A stretch of 64,000 nt of DNA from Asanoa ishikariensis (GCF_900107455.1 NZ_FNQB01000005.1:186001-250000), one strand, 5' to 3'. Counted from the stretch's first letter, positions 7,590 to 15,929 are shown. Numbers and translations: made by a program. The notes: generated by a model not told the origin, from the sequence alone.

Positions 7590-9116
7590 ATGTCGATAAA
7601 GACTGCCCGCCGGCTGCTCGCCGGCGTAGCGGCCGCCGGCGCTTTCGTCGCGGCGACCGCGTTTCCCGCCTACGCCGCGCCCAGCCTCAAGATGGACACG
7701 CTTGACGCGCTCGTGGCCGCGAACGGCTACACACGCGGATTCGTCGCGGTGTACGGCGGCGGGGACGAGCTGGTTGGCAAGATCTCCATCCTGATCGACT
7801 CGTCGGATCTCGAGGGCGCCACCGTCGAGCTCGACTGGACGTCCAGCGACTGGCTGTGCGACACCACCACCGGCACGCAGATCCGGTGCGAGCAGGACGC
7901 TCCCGAGGGCTCCTTCGGCACCAGCATCAGCTACGCGATCCTCGGCAAGTCGGACGCGGAGATCGGCACCAAGAGCAGCATCACCCTCACGGCGGACGTC
8001 GACGGCACCAAGGCGACCGCGAAGTCGGTCGTCACGATCGCCGAGGCGAGCGACCTGCGGGTCCAGCAGGAGCCGCTGGCGGTCAAGGGTGACCCGGGTG
8101 GCGTGGCCAAGTCGAACGCCCCGGTCTCCAACGTCGGCGAGTCCACTGTGGCCCGCACGACCATGATCCTGTCGCCCGACTGGCACACGCCCTACGCCGG
8201 CGACTTCTCGAACTGCGTCAACTACATGGACGCGTTCACCATCTGTGAGTTCGACCAGCCGCTCAAGCCGGGCAAGAGCTACCGGCTTTCCGAGGACATC
8301 CCGTACTCCGTCTCGAAGACCGCTCGCACCGGCGCGGTGTTCCCGACGTACGCCGACTGGTACGTCGAGGACGACTGGAAGGTCCTCGAGCCGGCGTGGG
8401 GCCTGGGCGACTACGAGCCGACGCGCGGCACGGGTGAGCCCCTGCGCCTCGAAGAGGTGGCCAACACCGCTCGTGGTCCGCAGACCGACATCAACCCGTA
8501 CGACAGCTTCCTGCAGATCGACATCACGGTCGGCGGCAACAACCAGGTCGACATGGCGGCGGTCGGCGCCACCGCCACCGGCGCGGCCGGCGCGACCGTC
8601 ACGGTGACGCCGACCCTGAAGAACCTCGGCCCGGCCGACCTCGAGACGAACTTCGAGGAGCCCAAGACGCCGGCCCTGCGGATCACCATTCCGGAGGGTA
8701 CGACGGTGACCGACGCGACGTGGGACTGTGCTCCCTACTCCGCGGGTGGCACCTGGCCGCCGGACGAGGACGCGTGGGGCAAGGCGGGCGCGCGCGAATA
8801 CGGTTGCATGGTCTGGGACGTGTTCGCCGGAGACTCGTACGGGTACGACTTCCGACTCAAGATCGACCGGGTGGTGAGCGACGCGACCGGCACCATCACT
8901 GCCAAGATCGATGGCGACCCGAACGCCGCCAACGACGTGGCCCAGATCGTGATCAACGGAACCGGCGCCGGTGGCGGCGGTGGCGACGATGACGGCGGGC
9001 TGCCCGTTACCGGCCCGCAGGCGACGCTGATCGCCAGCGCCGGCGTGCTGCTGGTCGGCGCCGGCGTGGCCGGCTTCATCGTGGCCCGGCGTCGCCGGAC
9101 CCGCTTCGTCGCCTGA
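7590..9116 (+). CDS. LPVTG cell-wall-anchored surface protein
   Basis: A 508-residue secreted protein. The start ATG follows CGAGGACATCC. A signal peptide (LLAGVAAAGAFVAATAFPAYA, residues 9-29) precedes a long all-beta extracellular region with two or more repeated Ig-like or DUF11-like segments (DLRVQQEPLAVKGDPGG and QVDMAAVGATATGAAGATV, each followed by a thread of the form NxGxxxxxxT). A glycine-aspartate linker leads to LPVTG, a hydrophobic helix (ATLIASAGVLLVGAGVAGFIV) and an Arg-rich tail, the classic sortase-sorting signal. No sortase gene is near. Ligand or role unknown; a structural or adhesive surface function is only an inference. It appears monocistronic and is followed by a strong hairpin. 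Confidence 0.85.
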   Translation: MSIKTARRLLAGVAAAGAFVAATAFPAYAAPSLKMDTLDALVAANGYTRGFVAVYGGGDELVGKISILIDSSDLEGATVELDWTSSDWLCDTTTGTQIRCEQDAPEGSFGTSISYAILGKSDAEIGTKSSITLTADVDGTKATAKSVVTIAEASDLRVQQEPLAVKGDPGGVAKSNAPVSNVGESTVARTTMILSPDWHTPYAGDFSNCVNYMDAFTICEFDQPLKPGKSYRLSEDIPYSVSKTARTGAVFPTYADWYVEDDWKVLEPAWGLGDYEPTRGTGEPLRLEEVANTARGPQTDINPYDSFLQIDITVGGNNQVDMAAVGATATGAAGATVTVTPTLKNLGPADLETNFEEPKTPALRITIPEGTTVTDATWDCAPYSAGGTWPPDEDAWGKAGAREYGCMVWDVFAGDSYGYDFRLKIDRVVSDATGTITAKIDGDPNAANDVAQIVINGTGAGGGGGDDDGGLPVTGPQATLIASAGVLLVGAGVAGFIVARRRRTRFVA

Positions 9117-9130
9117 CCCTTCGTATCAAC

Positions 9131-9167
9131 GGAACCCGCCGACCATGCACCGTGGTCGGCGGGTTCC
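9131..9167. terminator. Hairpin terminator after the LPVTG gene
   Basis: A perfect 15-bp inverted repeat (9131-9145 with 9153-9167) around a 7-base loop starts 14 bases after the stop codon. No T-run follows, as is common for actinobacterial terminators. Confidence 0.7.
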
Positions 9168-9172
9168 TGCGG

Positions 9173-9266
9173 TAACGTGCGGGCCATGCCCGGTTACTCG
9201 CGCACGCGCTGACGTTCCAGGCCGATTCTCGGCCGGTCCGCATCGCGTGCTGCTCTGATCAGCGCG
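9173..9266 (+). promoter_or_regulatory. Possible leaderless leader peptide with two stem-loops upstream of the MFS gene
   Basis: TAACGT (9173-9178) lies seven bases before an ATG that opens an 8-codon frame at 9186-9212 (MPGYSRTR, stop TGA). Two stem-loops follow before the MFS start: GGCCG/CGGCC (9220-9224 with 9230-9234, 5-base loop) and CGTGCTG/CAGCGCG (9246-9252 with 9260-9266, one G-U pair, 7-base loop). The layout resembles ribosome-mediated attenuation leaders. Whether the mini-frame is translated cannot be seen from sequence alone. Confidence 0.35.
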
Positions 9267-9300
9267 GCACAGCGAGCCCTTCAGTCCAAGGGGTTCTCCT

Positions 9301-10524
9301 TTGCCGTCCCTGTTCAACGACCGTGACTTCCGCTCCCTCTGGATCGGTCAGACCGCGTCCCAGCTCGGTGAGCAGACCAGCCTGGTGGTCCTGCCCCTGG
9401 TCGCCGTGCTCACCCTCGGCGCCGCACCGGACCAGCTCGGCCTGCTCCGCGCGGTCGGGCAGGTGCCGTTGCTGCTGCTCCCACTCCTGGCCGGCGCCTG
9501 GGTCGACCGGTGGCGCGGCCGGACCGTCATGGTGCTCGCCGACCTCGGCCGCACCGTCGCCCTGGCCGGCGCGGTGGTGGCCGCGTACCTCGGTGGCCTC
9601 GGACTGCCGGCGCTGCTCGCGGTCGCCTTCGCCGTCGGGGCCATGTCGGTCTTCTTCGACGTCGCCTACCAGGCGTCCGTGGTCCGGCTCGTCCGCCGCG
9701 GCCGGCTGACGGAGGCGAACAGCGCGCTGGAGGCCAGCCGCTCCGGCGCCCAGATCGGCGGTCCCGCCCTCGGCGGTGCCCTGGTCTCCGTGCTCTCGGC
9801 GCCGTTGGCCGCCGCGTCCAGCGCGGTCTTCTTCGTGGTGTCGTTCCTGACCATCCGCCGGATCCGCCGCGTGGAGCCGGTCCCGCCACGGTCGTCGGGC
9901 GCGCTCTGGCAACAGGTCCATGATGGACTTCGCTTCGTGGCCCGCGACGGTGCGCTGCGGGCGCTGTGCCTGGCGTCGGCGGCGTTCCAGTTCTGTTTCT
10001 CCGCCACGATGACGGCCTACCTGTTGTTCCTGCCACGCGAGCTGCATCTGTCGGGCGCCGCGATCGGCCTGGTGCTGGCGGCGACCGGGCCGGGCGCGCT
10101 GGTGGGCTCGCTGCTCGCCGCCCGGCTGCCACGCCGGCTCGGCCACGGCTTCGTGCTCGTGTCCGGGGCCGCGATCGGCGACGGCGTGCTGCTGTCGGTG
10201 TCCGCCCTGCACGGCCCGGCGGCCGTGACGGTGCCCGCGCTCGTGGCGGTCAACCTGGTGTTCGGTGTGTTCGGGCAGCTCGTCAACGTCACGACGCAGG
10301 CCGTCCGTCAGGCGCTGACCCCGGACGGTCTCCAAGGCCGGGTGGCCGCGACGATCACCTTCGCCGGGATGGGCATGACGCCGCTGGGCTCACTGCTCGG
10401 CGGCGTCCTCGCGGCGCACTGGGGTCTGCGCACGGCGCTCACCTTGACGGCCGCCGGCATGCTGCTCTCGCCGGTGGTGATGGCGTGCTCGCCGCTGGCC
10501 CGACTGGGCCGAGAGCTTGGCTGA
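9301..10524 (+). CDS. MFS transporter, EntS/MFS_3-like exporter
   Basis: A 407-residue major facilitator protein with about 12 hydrophobic segments. The start is TTG at 9301, chosen because AAGGGG lies seven bases before it and because FNDRDFRSLWIGQTASQLGEQ is the usual beginning of this subfamily; there is no ATG nearby. The central loop holds the family pattern EANSALEASRSGAQIGGPALGG near residues 138-160. Relatives export siderophores, macrolides or other small molecules. The substrate is not predictable here. The upstream leader (mini-frame and two stem-loops) suggests translation-coupled control. It converges with the ECF41 sigma gene, with 10 bases between stops. Confidence 0.85.
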   Translation: MPSLFNDRDFRSLWIGQTASQLGEQTSLVVLPLVAVLTLGAAPDQLGLLRAVGQVPLLLLPLLAGAWVDRWRGRTVMVLADLGRTVALAGAVVAAYLGGLGLPALLAVAFAVGAMSVFFDVAYQASVVRLVRRGRLTEANSALEASRSGAQIGGPALGGALVSVLSAPLAAASSAVFFVVSFLTIRRIRRVEPVPPRSSGALWQQVHDGLRFVARDGALRALCLASAAFQFCFSATMTAYLLFLPRELHLSGAAIGLVLAATGPGALVGSLLAARLPRRLGHGFVLVSGAAIGDGVLLSVSALHGPAAVTVPALVAVNLVFGVFGQLVNVTTQAVRQALTPDGLQGRVAATITFAGMGMTPLGSLLGGVLAAHWGLRTALTLTAAGMLLSPVVMACSPLARLGRELG

Positions 10525-10534
10525 ACTTGGGAAC

Positions 10535-11410
10535 TCAGTTGAATTGGCGCAGCTTGTCGGGGTTGGCGACGATGAAGAGCTCTTCGATGCCTCGGGCGGA
10601 CGTGCTCAGCGCGATCAAAGCCTCGGGCGTTCCGTCGGCGTGCACCACCAGCAGGCCGGTGTCGCCGTTCACCTCGACCTCGCGGAACGTCGCCGTGTTC
10701 CAGTACTTGCGCAGGACGTTGTCGAGCAGGTTGGCCACCCGGTCCGCGCCGACCACGTCCTTGCGGGCCGCGTGCACCTTGCCGCCGCCGTCGTTGCGGG
10801 CGATCACGTCGCTGGTGAGCAACTGCTCGAAGGCCGCGATGTCGCCGTCCCGGGAGGCGGCCAGGAAGCGGTCGACGAAGCGCCGGTGCTGCGCGCGGTC
10901 GACCGGCGCGGACCGGTCGCTGGCCAGGTGCCGCCGCGCGCGGGTCACGAGCTGGCGGGCGTTGGCCTCGCTGGTCTCCAGCACCTCCGCCACGTCCTTG
11001 TGCGGATAGCCGAACGCCTCGCGCAGGACGTACGCGGCCCGCTCCGCCGCCGGAAGCCGTTCCAGCAACAGCAGTGCGCTCATCTCCAGCGCCTCGGCCC
11101 GTTCGGCGCCGAGCGACGGGTCCGCGCTGGTGTCGACAGGCTCGGGCAGCCACGGACCCACGTACGTCTCCCGCCGCGCCCGCGCACTGGTGGTCGCGTT
11201 GATGGCGAGGCGGGTGGTCGTGGTGGTGAGGAAAGCGGCTGGGTTGTCGACCTTCCGGCGATCGGTGTTCTGCCACCGCATCCAGGCCTCCTGGACGACG
11301 TCCTCGGCGTCGCTGACCGAGCCCAGCATCCGGTACGCGATGCCGAACAGCCGCCCGCGTACCGCCTCGAACTGGTCCAGGTCTTCGCCTGTGACGTCAA
11401 CGCCGGTCAC
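10535..11410 (-). CDS. sigJ: ECF41 family sigma factor with SnoaL-like C-terminal domain
   Basis: A 291-residue extracytoplasmic-function sigma factor. Sigma region 2 (RLFGIAYRMLGSVSDAEDVVQEAWMRW, about residues 20-46) is followed by the ECF41 hallmark GPWLPEPV near residue 86, then region 4 (YPHKDVAEVLETSEANARQLVTRARRHL). A SnoaL-like fold at about 170-285 ends in the ECF41 signature NPDKL. In ECF41 the fused C-terminal domain regulates activity in place of an anti-sigma factor. The next gene in the same direction is an NAD(P)-binding epimerase, which fits the family rule that ECF41 genes sit beside a decarboxylase, oxidoreductase or epimerase target. The GTG start has TAGGGT (11417-11422, minus strand) six bases upstream and no ribosome site, so it is probably leaderless. 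Confidence 0.93.
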   Translation of the reverse strand: MTGVDVTGEDLDQFEAVRGRLFGIAYRMLGSVSDAEDVVQEAWMRWQNTDRRKVDNPAAFLTTTTTRLAINATTSARARRETYVGPWLPEPVDTSADPSLGAERAEALEMSALLLLERLPAAERAAYVLREAFGYPHKDVAEVLETSEANARQLVTRARRHLASDRSAPVDRAQHRRFVDRFLAASRDGDIAAFEQLLTSDVIARNDGGGKVHAARKDVVGADRVANLLDNVLRKYWNTATFREVEVNGDTGLLVVHADGTPEALIALSTSARGIEELFIVANPDKLRQFN

Positions 11411-11430
11411 CCGACAACCCTAGCCTCGCG

Positions 11431-12183
11431 TTACTTTCCGGCGTGGGCGGCGAGCCAATCTGCGAGCTTGGTCGCACCCTTGTCGTAATCGCCGATCGGG
11501 ACGATCGTCTCGTCGTTCATGACCTGGCCGAAGTACGGTGCCTTCGGGTCGGTGACCACCTCACGCGTGTCGCCCTTCGACGCGAGCGCCTGCCGGATCA
11601 CCTCGTCGAAGGTGCTGCGGTCCGGTCCGGCCACCTCGACGGCACCGTTGACCGGTGCGGCGACCGCCGCGTCCGCGACCGCCTTCGCGACGTCGGCGGA
11701 CGCGATCGGCTGGAAGGCCACGGGCGCCATGTGCACCTTGCCGTCCTGGGTCGCCGAGTCGGCGATGGCGCCGAGGAACTCGAAGAACTGCGTCGCGCGC
11801 ACCACCGTGTACGGCAGTCCCGACTCACGGATCAGCTTCTCCTGCGCGACCTTCGCCGGCAGGTAGGTGCTCTGCGGGCTGCGGTCGGAACCGACCACCG
11901 ACAGGGCGACGTAGTGCCCCACCCCGGTCGCCCGCACGGCCTCGATCAGGTTGGTCGTCGCCGTCGTGAAGAAGTTGAGCACGTCGTCCGGCGCGAAGGA
12001 GGGCGAGTTCGCCACGTCCACCAGCACGTCGGCGCCGGTCAGCACCTCGTTCAGCCCTTCACCGGTCAGCGTGTTGACGCCGCTGGAGGGTGACGCCGCC
12101 ACCGCCTCGTGCCCTGCCTTCTCCAGGTGGCTCACCACCTGCGAGCCGATCAGGCCGGTCCCACCAATCACCACGATCTTCAT
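11431..12183 (-). CDS. NAD(P)-binding epimerase/oxidoreductase (ECF41 partner, atypical SDR)
   Basis: A 250-residue atypical short-chain dehydrogenase of the NmrA/NAD(P)H-binding type. The Rossmann motif GGTGLIGSQVVSHL is at residues 7-20. The start ATG at 12183 is preceded on the minus strand by GGAGGGG; the frame remains open 66 codons further upstream but that part has no ribosome site. The position YVALS (residues about 97-101) lacks the classic YxxxK, as in the atypical group. It is expected to be under ECF41 control: a TGTCACG/GGTC pair with a 16-base spacer lies upstream. The enzyme's substrate is unknown. Confidence 0.85.
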   Translation of the reverse strand: MKIVVIGGTGLIGSQVVSHLEKAGHEAVAASPSSGVNTLTGEGLNEVLTGADVLVDVANSPSFAPDDVLNFFTTATTNLIEAVRATGVGHYVALSVVGSDRSPQSTYLPAKVAQEKLIRESGLPYTVVRATQFFEFLGAIADSATQDGKVHMAPVAFQPIASADVAKAVADAAVAAPVNGAVEVAGPDRSTFDEVIRQALASKGDTREVVTDPKAPYFGQVMNDETIVPIGDYDKGATKLADWLAAHAGK

Positions 12184-12237
12184 GTACTTACCCCTCCGGT
12201 CAGTCTGCGCGGCACCGTGGAGCGCCGCCACCACTTC

Positions 12238-12264
12238 GACCGGACAGCCCACCGATCCGTGACA
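12238..12264 (-). promoter_or_regulatory. Candidate ECF41-type promoter for the epimerase gene
   Basis: On the minus strand TGTCACG (12264-12258), a 16-base spacer, then GGTC (12241-12238) lie about 55 bases before the epimerase start. From memory the ECF41 consensus is TGTCACA-N16-CGTC, so this differs by one base in each element. Confidence 0.5.
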
Positions 12265-12313
12265 GGGTCGCGGGAGGAATTTGGAAAACCGGACATTCGC
12301 CTCAGACCGACGG

Positions 12314-13060
12314 TCAGCGGGCGACGAGGGACACCTCGAACGAGTAGCGGTCCGCGCGGTAGACGTGCGAGCCGTACTCAATCGCCCGGCCGGCGTGGTC
12401 GTACGCCGTGCGCTGCATGGTCAACAGCGGTGCGCCGCGGCCCTCGCCGAGCAGGCGGGCCTCGGCCGCGGTGGCCCGGCGCGCGCCGATCGTCTGGTCG
12501 GCGATCCGCAACTGCACGCCGTGCGTGCGCAGCACCTGGTAGAGGCCATGCTCACCGAGTTGCTCAGGGGTCAGCCCGGGCGCGACGGCGGCCGGCAGAT
12601 AGTTGTGCATCAGTGCGAGCGGCTCGTCCTCGGCGTAACGCAGGCGCTGCGTGGTGATGACGTCGGCGCCGGGCTCGAGGTGCAGGGCGACCGCGATGTG
12701 CTCCGGCGCGGGTGCGACCGAGAAGGCCAGCACCTCGGTGCGCGGTGACCGCTGTGCCCGGCGCAGATCGTCGTTGAGGCTGGTCAGCTCGACCTTGCGG
12801 CGCACGGCGCTGTGCACGACCTGGGTGCCGACGCCGCGCTTGCGGACCACGAGCCCCTTGTCGACCAAGTGCGCGATCGCCTGGCGCATCGTGGGGCGGG
12901 ACAGCCCGAGCCGGTCGGCCAACGCCACCTCGGTGTCGAGCCGGGAGCCGGCGGGCAGCTTGCCGGACTCGATCAGGTCTTCGAGGCTCGTCGCCACCTG
13001 GAAGTACAGCGGCACGGGGCTGAACCTGTCGATGGTGATGAGGCTGGCGATGCCGTCCAC
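12314..13060 (-). CDS. GntR family regulator, HutC/UTRA subfamily, likely inositol regulator
   Basis: A 248-residue regulator. I place the start at GTG 13060 because AGGAG lies six bases upstream and the protein then begins near SPVPLYFQVATSLEDLI, where GntR proteins normally start. A longer frame reaches TTG at 13105 without a ribosome site. The winged helix (residues about 15-75) has LADRLGLSRPTMRQAIAHLVDKGLVVRKRGVGTQV. A UTRA ligand domain follows, with NYLPAAVAPGL and MQRTAYDHAGRAIEYGSHVYRADRY near its end. It is divergent from the inositol operon with a palindrome between them, so it most likely represses that operon and perhaps itself. Confidence 0.9.
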   Translation of the reverse strand: MDGIASLITIDRFSPVPLYFQVATSLEDLIESGKLPAGSRLDTEVALADRLGLSRPTMRQAIAHLVDKGLVVRKRGVGTQVVHSAVRRKVELTSLNDDLRRAQRSPRTEVLAFSVAPAPEHIAVALHLEPGADVITTQRLRYAEDEPLALMHNYLPAAVAPGLTPEQLGEHGLYQVLRTHGVQLRIADQTIGARRATAAEARLLGEGRGAPLLTMQRTAYDHAGRAIEYGSHVYRADRYSFEVSLVAR

Positions 13061-13122
13061 GTCGGACTCCTGCGCTCGGGGCATCCATGATAGGGCTACG
13101 GACAAGGGTCATTCGAACGTCA

Positions 13123-13138
13123 GTATGTCATGACAAAC
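13123..13138. promoter_or_regulatory. Palindromic operator between GntR and inositol operon
   Basis: TGTCATGACA (13126-13135) is a perfect 10-bp palindrome, extendable to a 16-bp dyad with one mismatched pair (13123-13138). It lies immediately upstream of the -35 element of the inositol operon and upstream of the divergent GntR gene. This placement fits a GntR-family operator. Confidence 0.55.
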
Positions 13139-13140
13139 AC

Positions 13141-13170
13141 TTGACACGATCTCGGGACCGCGGCAAGACT
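13141..13170 (+). promoter_or_regulatory. Inositol operon promoter
   Basis: TTGACA (13141-13146), an 18-base spacer and AAGACT (13165-13170). The -10 ends seven bases before the ATG at 13178 and no Shine-Dalgarno is present, so the first gene is probably translated from a leaderless mRNA. Confidence 0.55.
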
Positions 13171-13177
13171 CGCTGAC

Positions 13178-14146
13178 ATGCGCATCGGACTCATCGGTGC
13201 AGGGCGCATCGGCGCTCTGCATGCTTCCACGCTGGCTTCGTTGCCGTCCGTGACCGGGTTGGTGATCGAGGACGTCGATCGCGACCTCGCCCGGGTGCTG
13301 GCGGAGAAGGTCGGCGCCGAGACGGGGGACGGCCTCGGCGGCCTCGACGCGGTCGTCGTCACGACACCCACCTCCACCCACCGCGCGCTCATCGAGCGGG
13401 CGGCCGCCGCCGGGCTGCCGGTGTTCTGCGAGAAGCCCGTCGCGCCCGATGTCGCCGGCACCCGGGCGGCGCTCGCCGCGGTGCGCGCCGCCGGAGTGCC
13501 GCTGCAGGTCGGCTTCCAGCGCCGGCACGACGCCGGCATCACGGCCGTCCGCGACGCGATCGCCGCCGGCACGCTCGGCACCGTGCACCTGGTGCGCTCG
13601 GCCACCCACGACCCGGCACCGCCGCCGCCCGGCTACGTCGCCGGCTCCGGCGGGATCTTCCGCGACTGTGCGGTGCACGACTTCGACGCGGTCCGGTTCG
13701 TCACGGGACGGGAGGTCGTCGAGGTGTCGGCGGCCGGCGCCAACCGCGGCGACGCGTACTTCGCCGAGGCCGGCGACGTGGACACCGCCGTCGCCACCCT
13801 GACCCTCGACGACGGCACCCTCGCGGTCTGCACCGCGACCCGATACAACGGCGCCGGCTACGACGTCCGGCTGGAGGCGCACGGTTCCGCCGGTGCGCTG
13901 GCCGCCGGGCTCGACGCGCACACGCCACTGCCGCCGATCACCGCCGCAGCGCCGTACGCCGGCTTCGGTGAACGGTTCCGCGACGCCTACGTCGCCGAGC
14001 TGACCGCGTTCTGCGCGCTGGTCGCGGGCACCGGGCCGAACACCTGCCCCGGCGAGGAGGCACTCGCCGCCCTGCTGGTCGCCGAGGCGGCCGACCTGTC
14101 CCGCCGCGAAGGCCGGCCGGTGCGCATCACGGAGGTGGCCGCATGA
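13178..14146 (+). CDS. Gfo/Idh/MocA family inositol 2-dehydrogenase (IolG-like)
   Basis: A 322-residue NAD-dependent dehydrogenase, first gene of the inositol operon. It would oxidise myo-inositol (or scyllo- or another isomer) to an inosose. The Rossmann start is IGLIGAGRIGALHAS (residues 3-17), the CEKP signature is at 84-87, and the catalytic DxxxH is in RDCAVHDFD (Asp163, His167). The stop overlaps the iolE start (ATGA). Isomer preference cannot be read from sequence. Confidence 0.9.
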   Translation: MRIGLIGAGRIGALHASTLASLPSVTGLVIEDVDRDLARVLAEKVGAETGDGLGGLDAVVVTTPTSTHRALIERAAAAGLPVFCEKPVAPDVAGTRAALAAVRAAGVPLQVGFQRRHDAGITAVRDAIAAGTLGTVHLVRSATHDPAPPPPGYVAGSGGIFRDCAVHDFDAVRFVTGREVVEVSAAGANRGDAYFAEAGDVDTAVATLTLDDGTLAVCTATRYNGAGYDVRLEAHGSAGALAAGLDAHTPLPPITAAAPYAGFGERFRDAYVAELTAFCALVAGTGPNTCPGEEALAALLVAEAADLSRREGRPVRITEVAA

Positions 14147-14988
14147 TCCGCGTTGCCGGGGCACCGATCTCCTGGGGCGTCTGCGAGGTGCCCGGCTGGG
14201 GCCACATGCTGCCCGTTGAGCGGGTGCTCGCCGAGATGGCCGCGCTGGGGCTGACCGCCACCGAGCTCGGGCCCGACGGCTATCTTCCGGTCGACCGGGC
14301 CACGGTGCTGCGACAGCACGGTCTCGAGGTGGCCGGCGGGTTCGTACCCGTGGTGCTGCATGACTCCGCGCACGACCCGCTGCCCGCGCTCCAGCCGACC
14401 CTGCAAACCTGGGAGGGCGCGCTCGTGCTGGCCGCCGCGACGGGCGCCGACGGCTACGACGCCCGACCGGAGCTCGACGCCGACGGCTGGCGGACCCTGC
14501 TGACCAACCTCGACCGCATCAACGCCGCCGCCACCCGGCGCGGCGTCCTGGCCACCCTCCACCCGCACGTCGGCACCATGGTCGAGCGGGAGGACGAGGT
14601 GCGTCGGGTGCTGGACGGCTCGGACGTCAAGCTCTGCCTGGACACCGGCCACCTGCTGGCCGGCGGCACCGACCCGGCGGCGCTGGCCCGCGAGGTGCCG
14701 GGCCGGGTCGCGCACGTCCACCTCAAGGACGTCGACGCGGCGTGGGCGGAGCGGGTGCGCGCCGGAGAGGTCAGCTACACCGACGCGGTCCGGGCCGGGA
14801 TGTACAGGCCGCTCGGCGATGGCGACGTCGACGTGGCCGCCATCGTCACCACCTTGACGGCCAACGGCTACGCGGGATGGTACGTGTTGGAGCAGGACAC
14901 GATGCTCGACACGGACCCGCCGGCGGGGGAGGGACCCGTGCTCGACGTCCGCCGGAGCCTCGAACACCTGCGAAAGGTGAGCGCATGA
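14143..14988 (+). CDS. iolE: Inosose dehydratase (IolE-like TIM barrel)
   Basis: A 281-residue AP-endonuclease/xylose-isomerase-like TIM barrel. IolE dehydrates scyllo-inosose to 3D-trihydroxycyclohexane-1,2-dione. The start MIRVAGAPISWGVCEVPGWG is the usual IolE beginning. Metal-site segments are visible: ATELGPDG, LHPHVGT, LCLDTGHLLAGG and HVHLKDVD. The gene overlaps both neighbours by four bases, so it is tightly coupled within the operon. Length is slightly below the Bacillus enzyme but the core is complete. Confidence 0.88.
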   Translation: MIRVAGAPISWGVCEVPGWGHMLPVERVLAEMAALGLTATELGPDGYLPVDRATVLRQHGLEVAGGFVPVVLHDSAHDPLPALQPTLQTWEGALVLAAATGADGYDARPELDADGWRTLLTNLDRINAAATRRGVLATLHPHVGTMVEREDEVRRVLDGSDVKLCLDTGHLLAGGTDPAALAREVPGRVAHVHLKDVDAAWAERVRAGEVSYTDAVRAGMYRPLGDGDVDVAAIVTTLTANGYAGWYVLEQDTMLDTDPPAGEGPVLDVRRSLEHLRKVSA

Positions 14989-15929
14989 CCCAGTTCGACG
15001 TCGTCGCGGTGGGGCGTCTCGGCGTCGACCTCTACCCCGAGCAGATCGGCGTGCCGCTCGGCGCTGTGCGGACGTTCGCCAAGTCGCTGGGTGGCACCGC
15101 CGCCAACGTCGCGGTCGCGGCGGCCCGGCACGGAAGGAGGGTCGCGCTCGTCAGCGGCACCGGCAAGGACCCGTTCGGCGACTACCTGCACGACGAACTG
15201 CGCGGCTACGGCGTCGACGACCGCTGGGTGGCGACCGTGCCGGACCTGCCGACCCCGGTGACGTTCTGCGAGATCTTCCCGCCGGACCACTTCCCGATCT
15301 ACTTCTACCGCTTCCCGACCGCTCCCGACCTGTGCGTCGCGGAGGAGGACCTGGACCTGGGCGCGTTGCGCGCGGCCGGGGTCCTCTGGCTGACCGGCAC
15401 CGGACTGTCTGCGGAGCCGAGCCGCGCGGCCCACCTGGCCGCGCTCCGCGCCCGCGACCGGGCGCCGCTGACCATCCTGGACCTCGACTACCGCGCCCAG
15501 TTCTGGCCGGACGAGGAGACCGCCGGCTCCGCGTACCGCCAGGCATTGCCGTTGGTGACGGTCGCGGTCGGCAACCAGGAGGAGTGCGCGGTCGCCACCG
15601 GCGAGCGCGACCCGGAGCGGGCCGCCGCCGCGCTGCTCGCCATGGGAGTCGAGATCGCCGTCGTCAAGCTCGGCGGCGACGGTGTGCTCGCGGTGACCGC
15701 GACCGAGGCGGTACGGGTGCCGCCGGTACGGGTCGAGGTGGTCAACGGGCTCGGCGCGGGCGACGCGTTCGGTGGCGCGCTCTGCCACGGCCTGCTGGCC
15801 GGCTGGCCACTGGCCCGGGTGCTGGCGTTCGCCAACGCGGCCGGCGCGCTCGTCGCCGGCCGACTCGCCTGCGCGCCCGACATGCCGACGTCCGCTGAGG
15901 TGGAGGAACTGGTGACGACCCATGCGTGA
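14985..15929 (+). CDS. iolC: 5-dehydro-2-deoxygluconokinase (PfkB family, IolC)
   Basis: A 314-residue ribokinase-like sugar kinase that phosphorylates 5-dehydro-2-deoxygluconate in the inositol pathway. The start TQFDVVAVGRLGVDLYPEQIGVPL is typical of IolC. The substrate-side motif is SLGGTAANVAVAAARHG (residues about 30-46), and the anion hole and catalytic base are in VNGLGAGDAFGGAL near residue 250. The ATG overlaps the iolE stop. The ribosome site GAAAGGTGAG lies shortly upstream. Confidence 0.92.
   Translation: MTQFDVVAVGRLGVDLYPEQIGVPLGAVRTFAKSLGGTAANVAVAAARHGRRVALVSGTGKDPFGDYLHDELRGYGVDDRWVATVPDLPTPVTFCEIFPPDHFPIYFYRFPTAPDLCVAEEDLDLGALRAAGVLWLTGTGLSAEPSRAAHLAALRARDRAPLTILDLDYRAQFWPDEETAGSAYRQALPLVTVAVGNQEECAVATGERDPERAAAALLAMGVEIAVVKLGGDGVLAVTATEAVRVPPVRVEVVNGLGAGDAFGGALCHGLLAGWPLARVLAFANAAGALVAGRLACAPDMPTSAEVEELVTTHA

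Noticed and set aside
12184-12381. N-terminal extension of the epimerase to 12381
   Set aside because: The extra 66 residues are Arg/Ser/Thr-rich, cover the likely promoter, and precede a proper ribosome site and Rossmann start at 12183.
13061-13105. TTG 13105 as start of the GntR/HutC gene
   Set aside because: No ribosome site; AGGAG six bases before GTG 13060 and the usual GntR N-terminus support the shorter protein.
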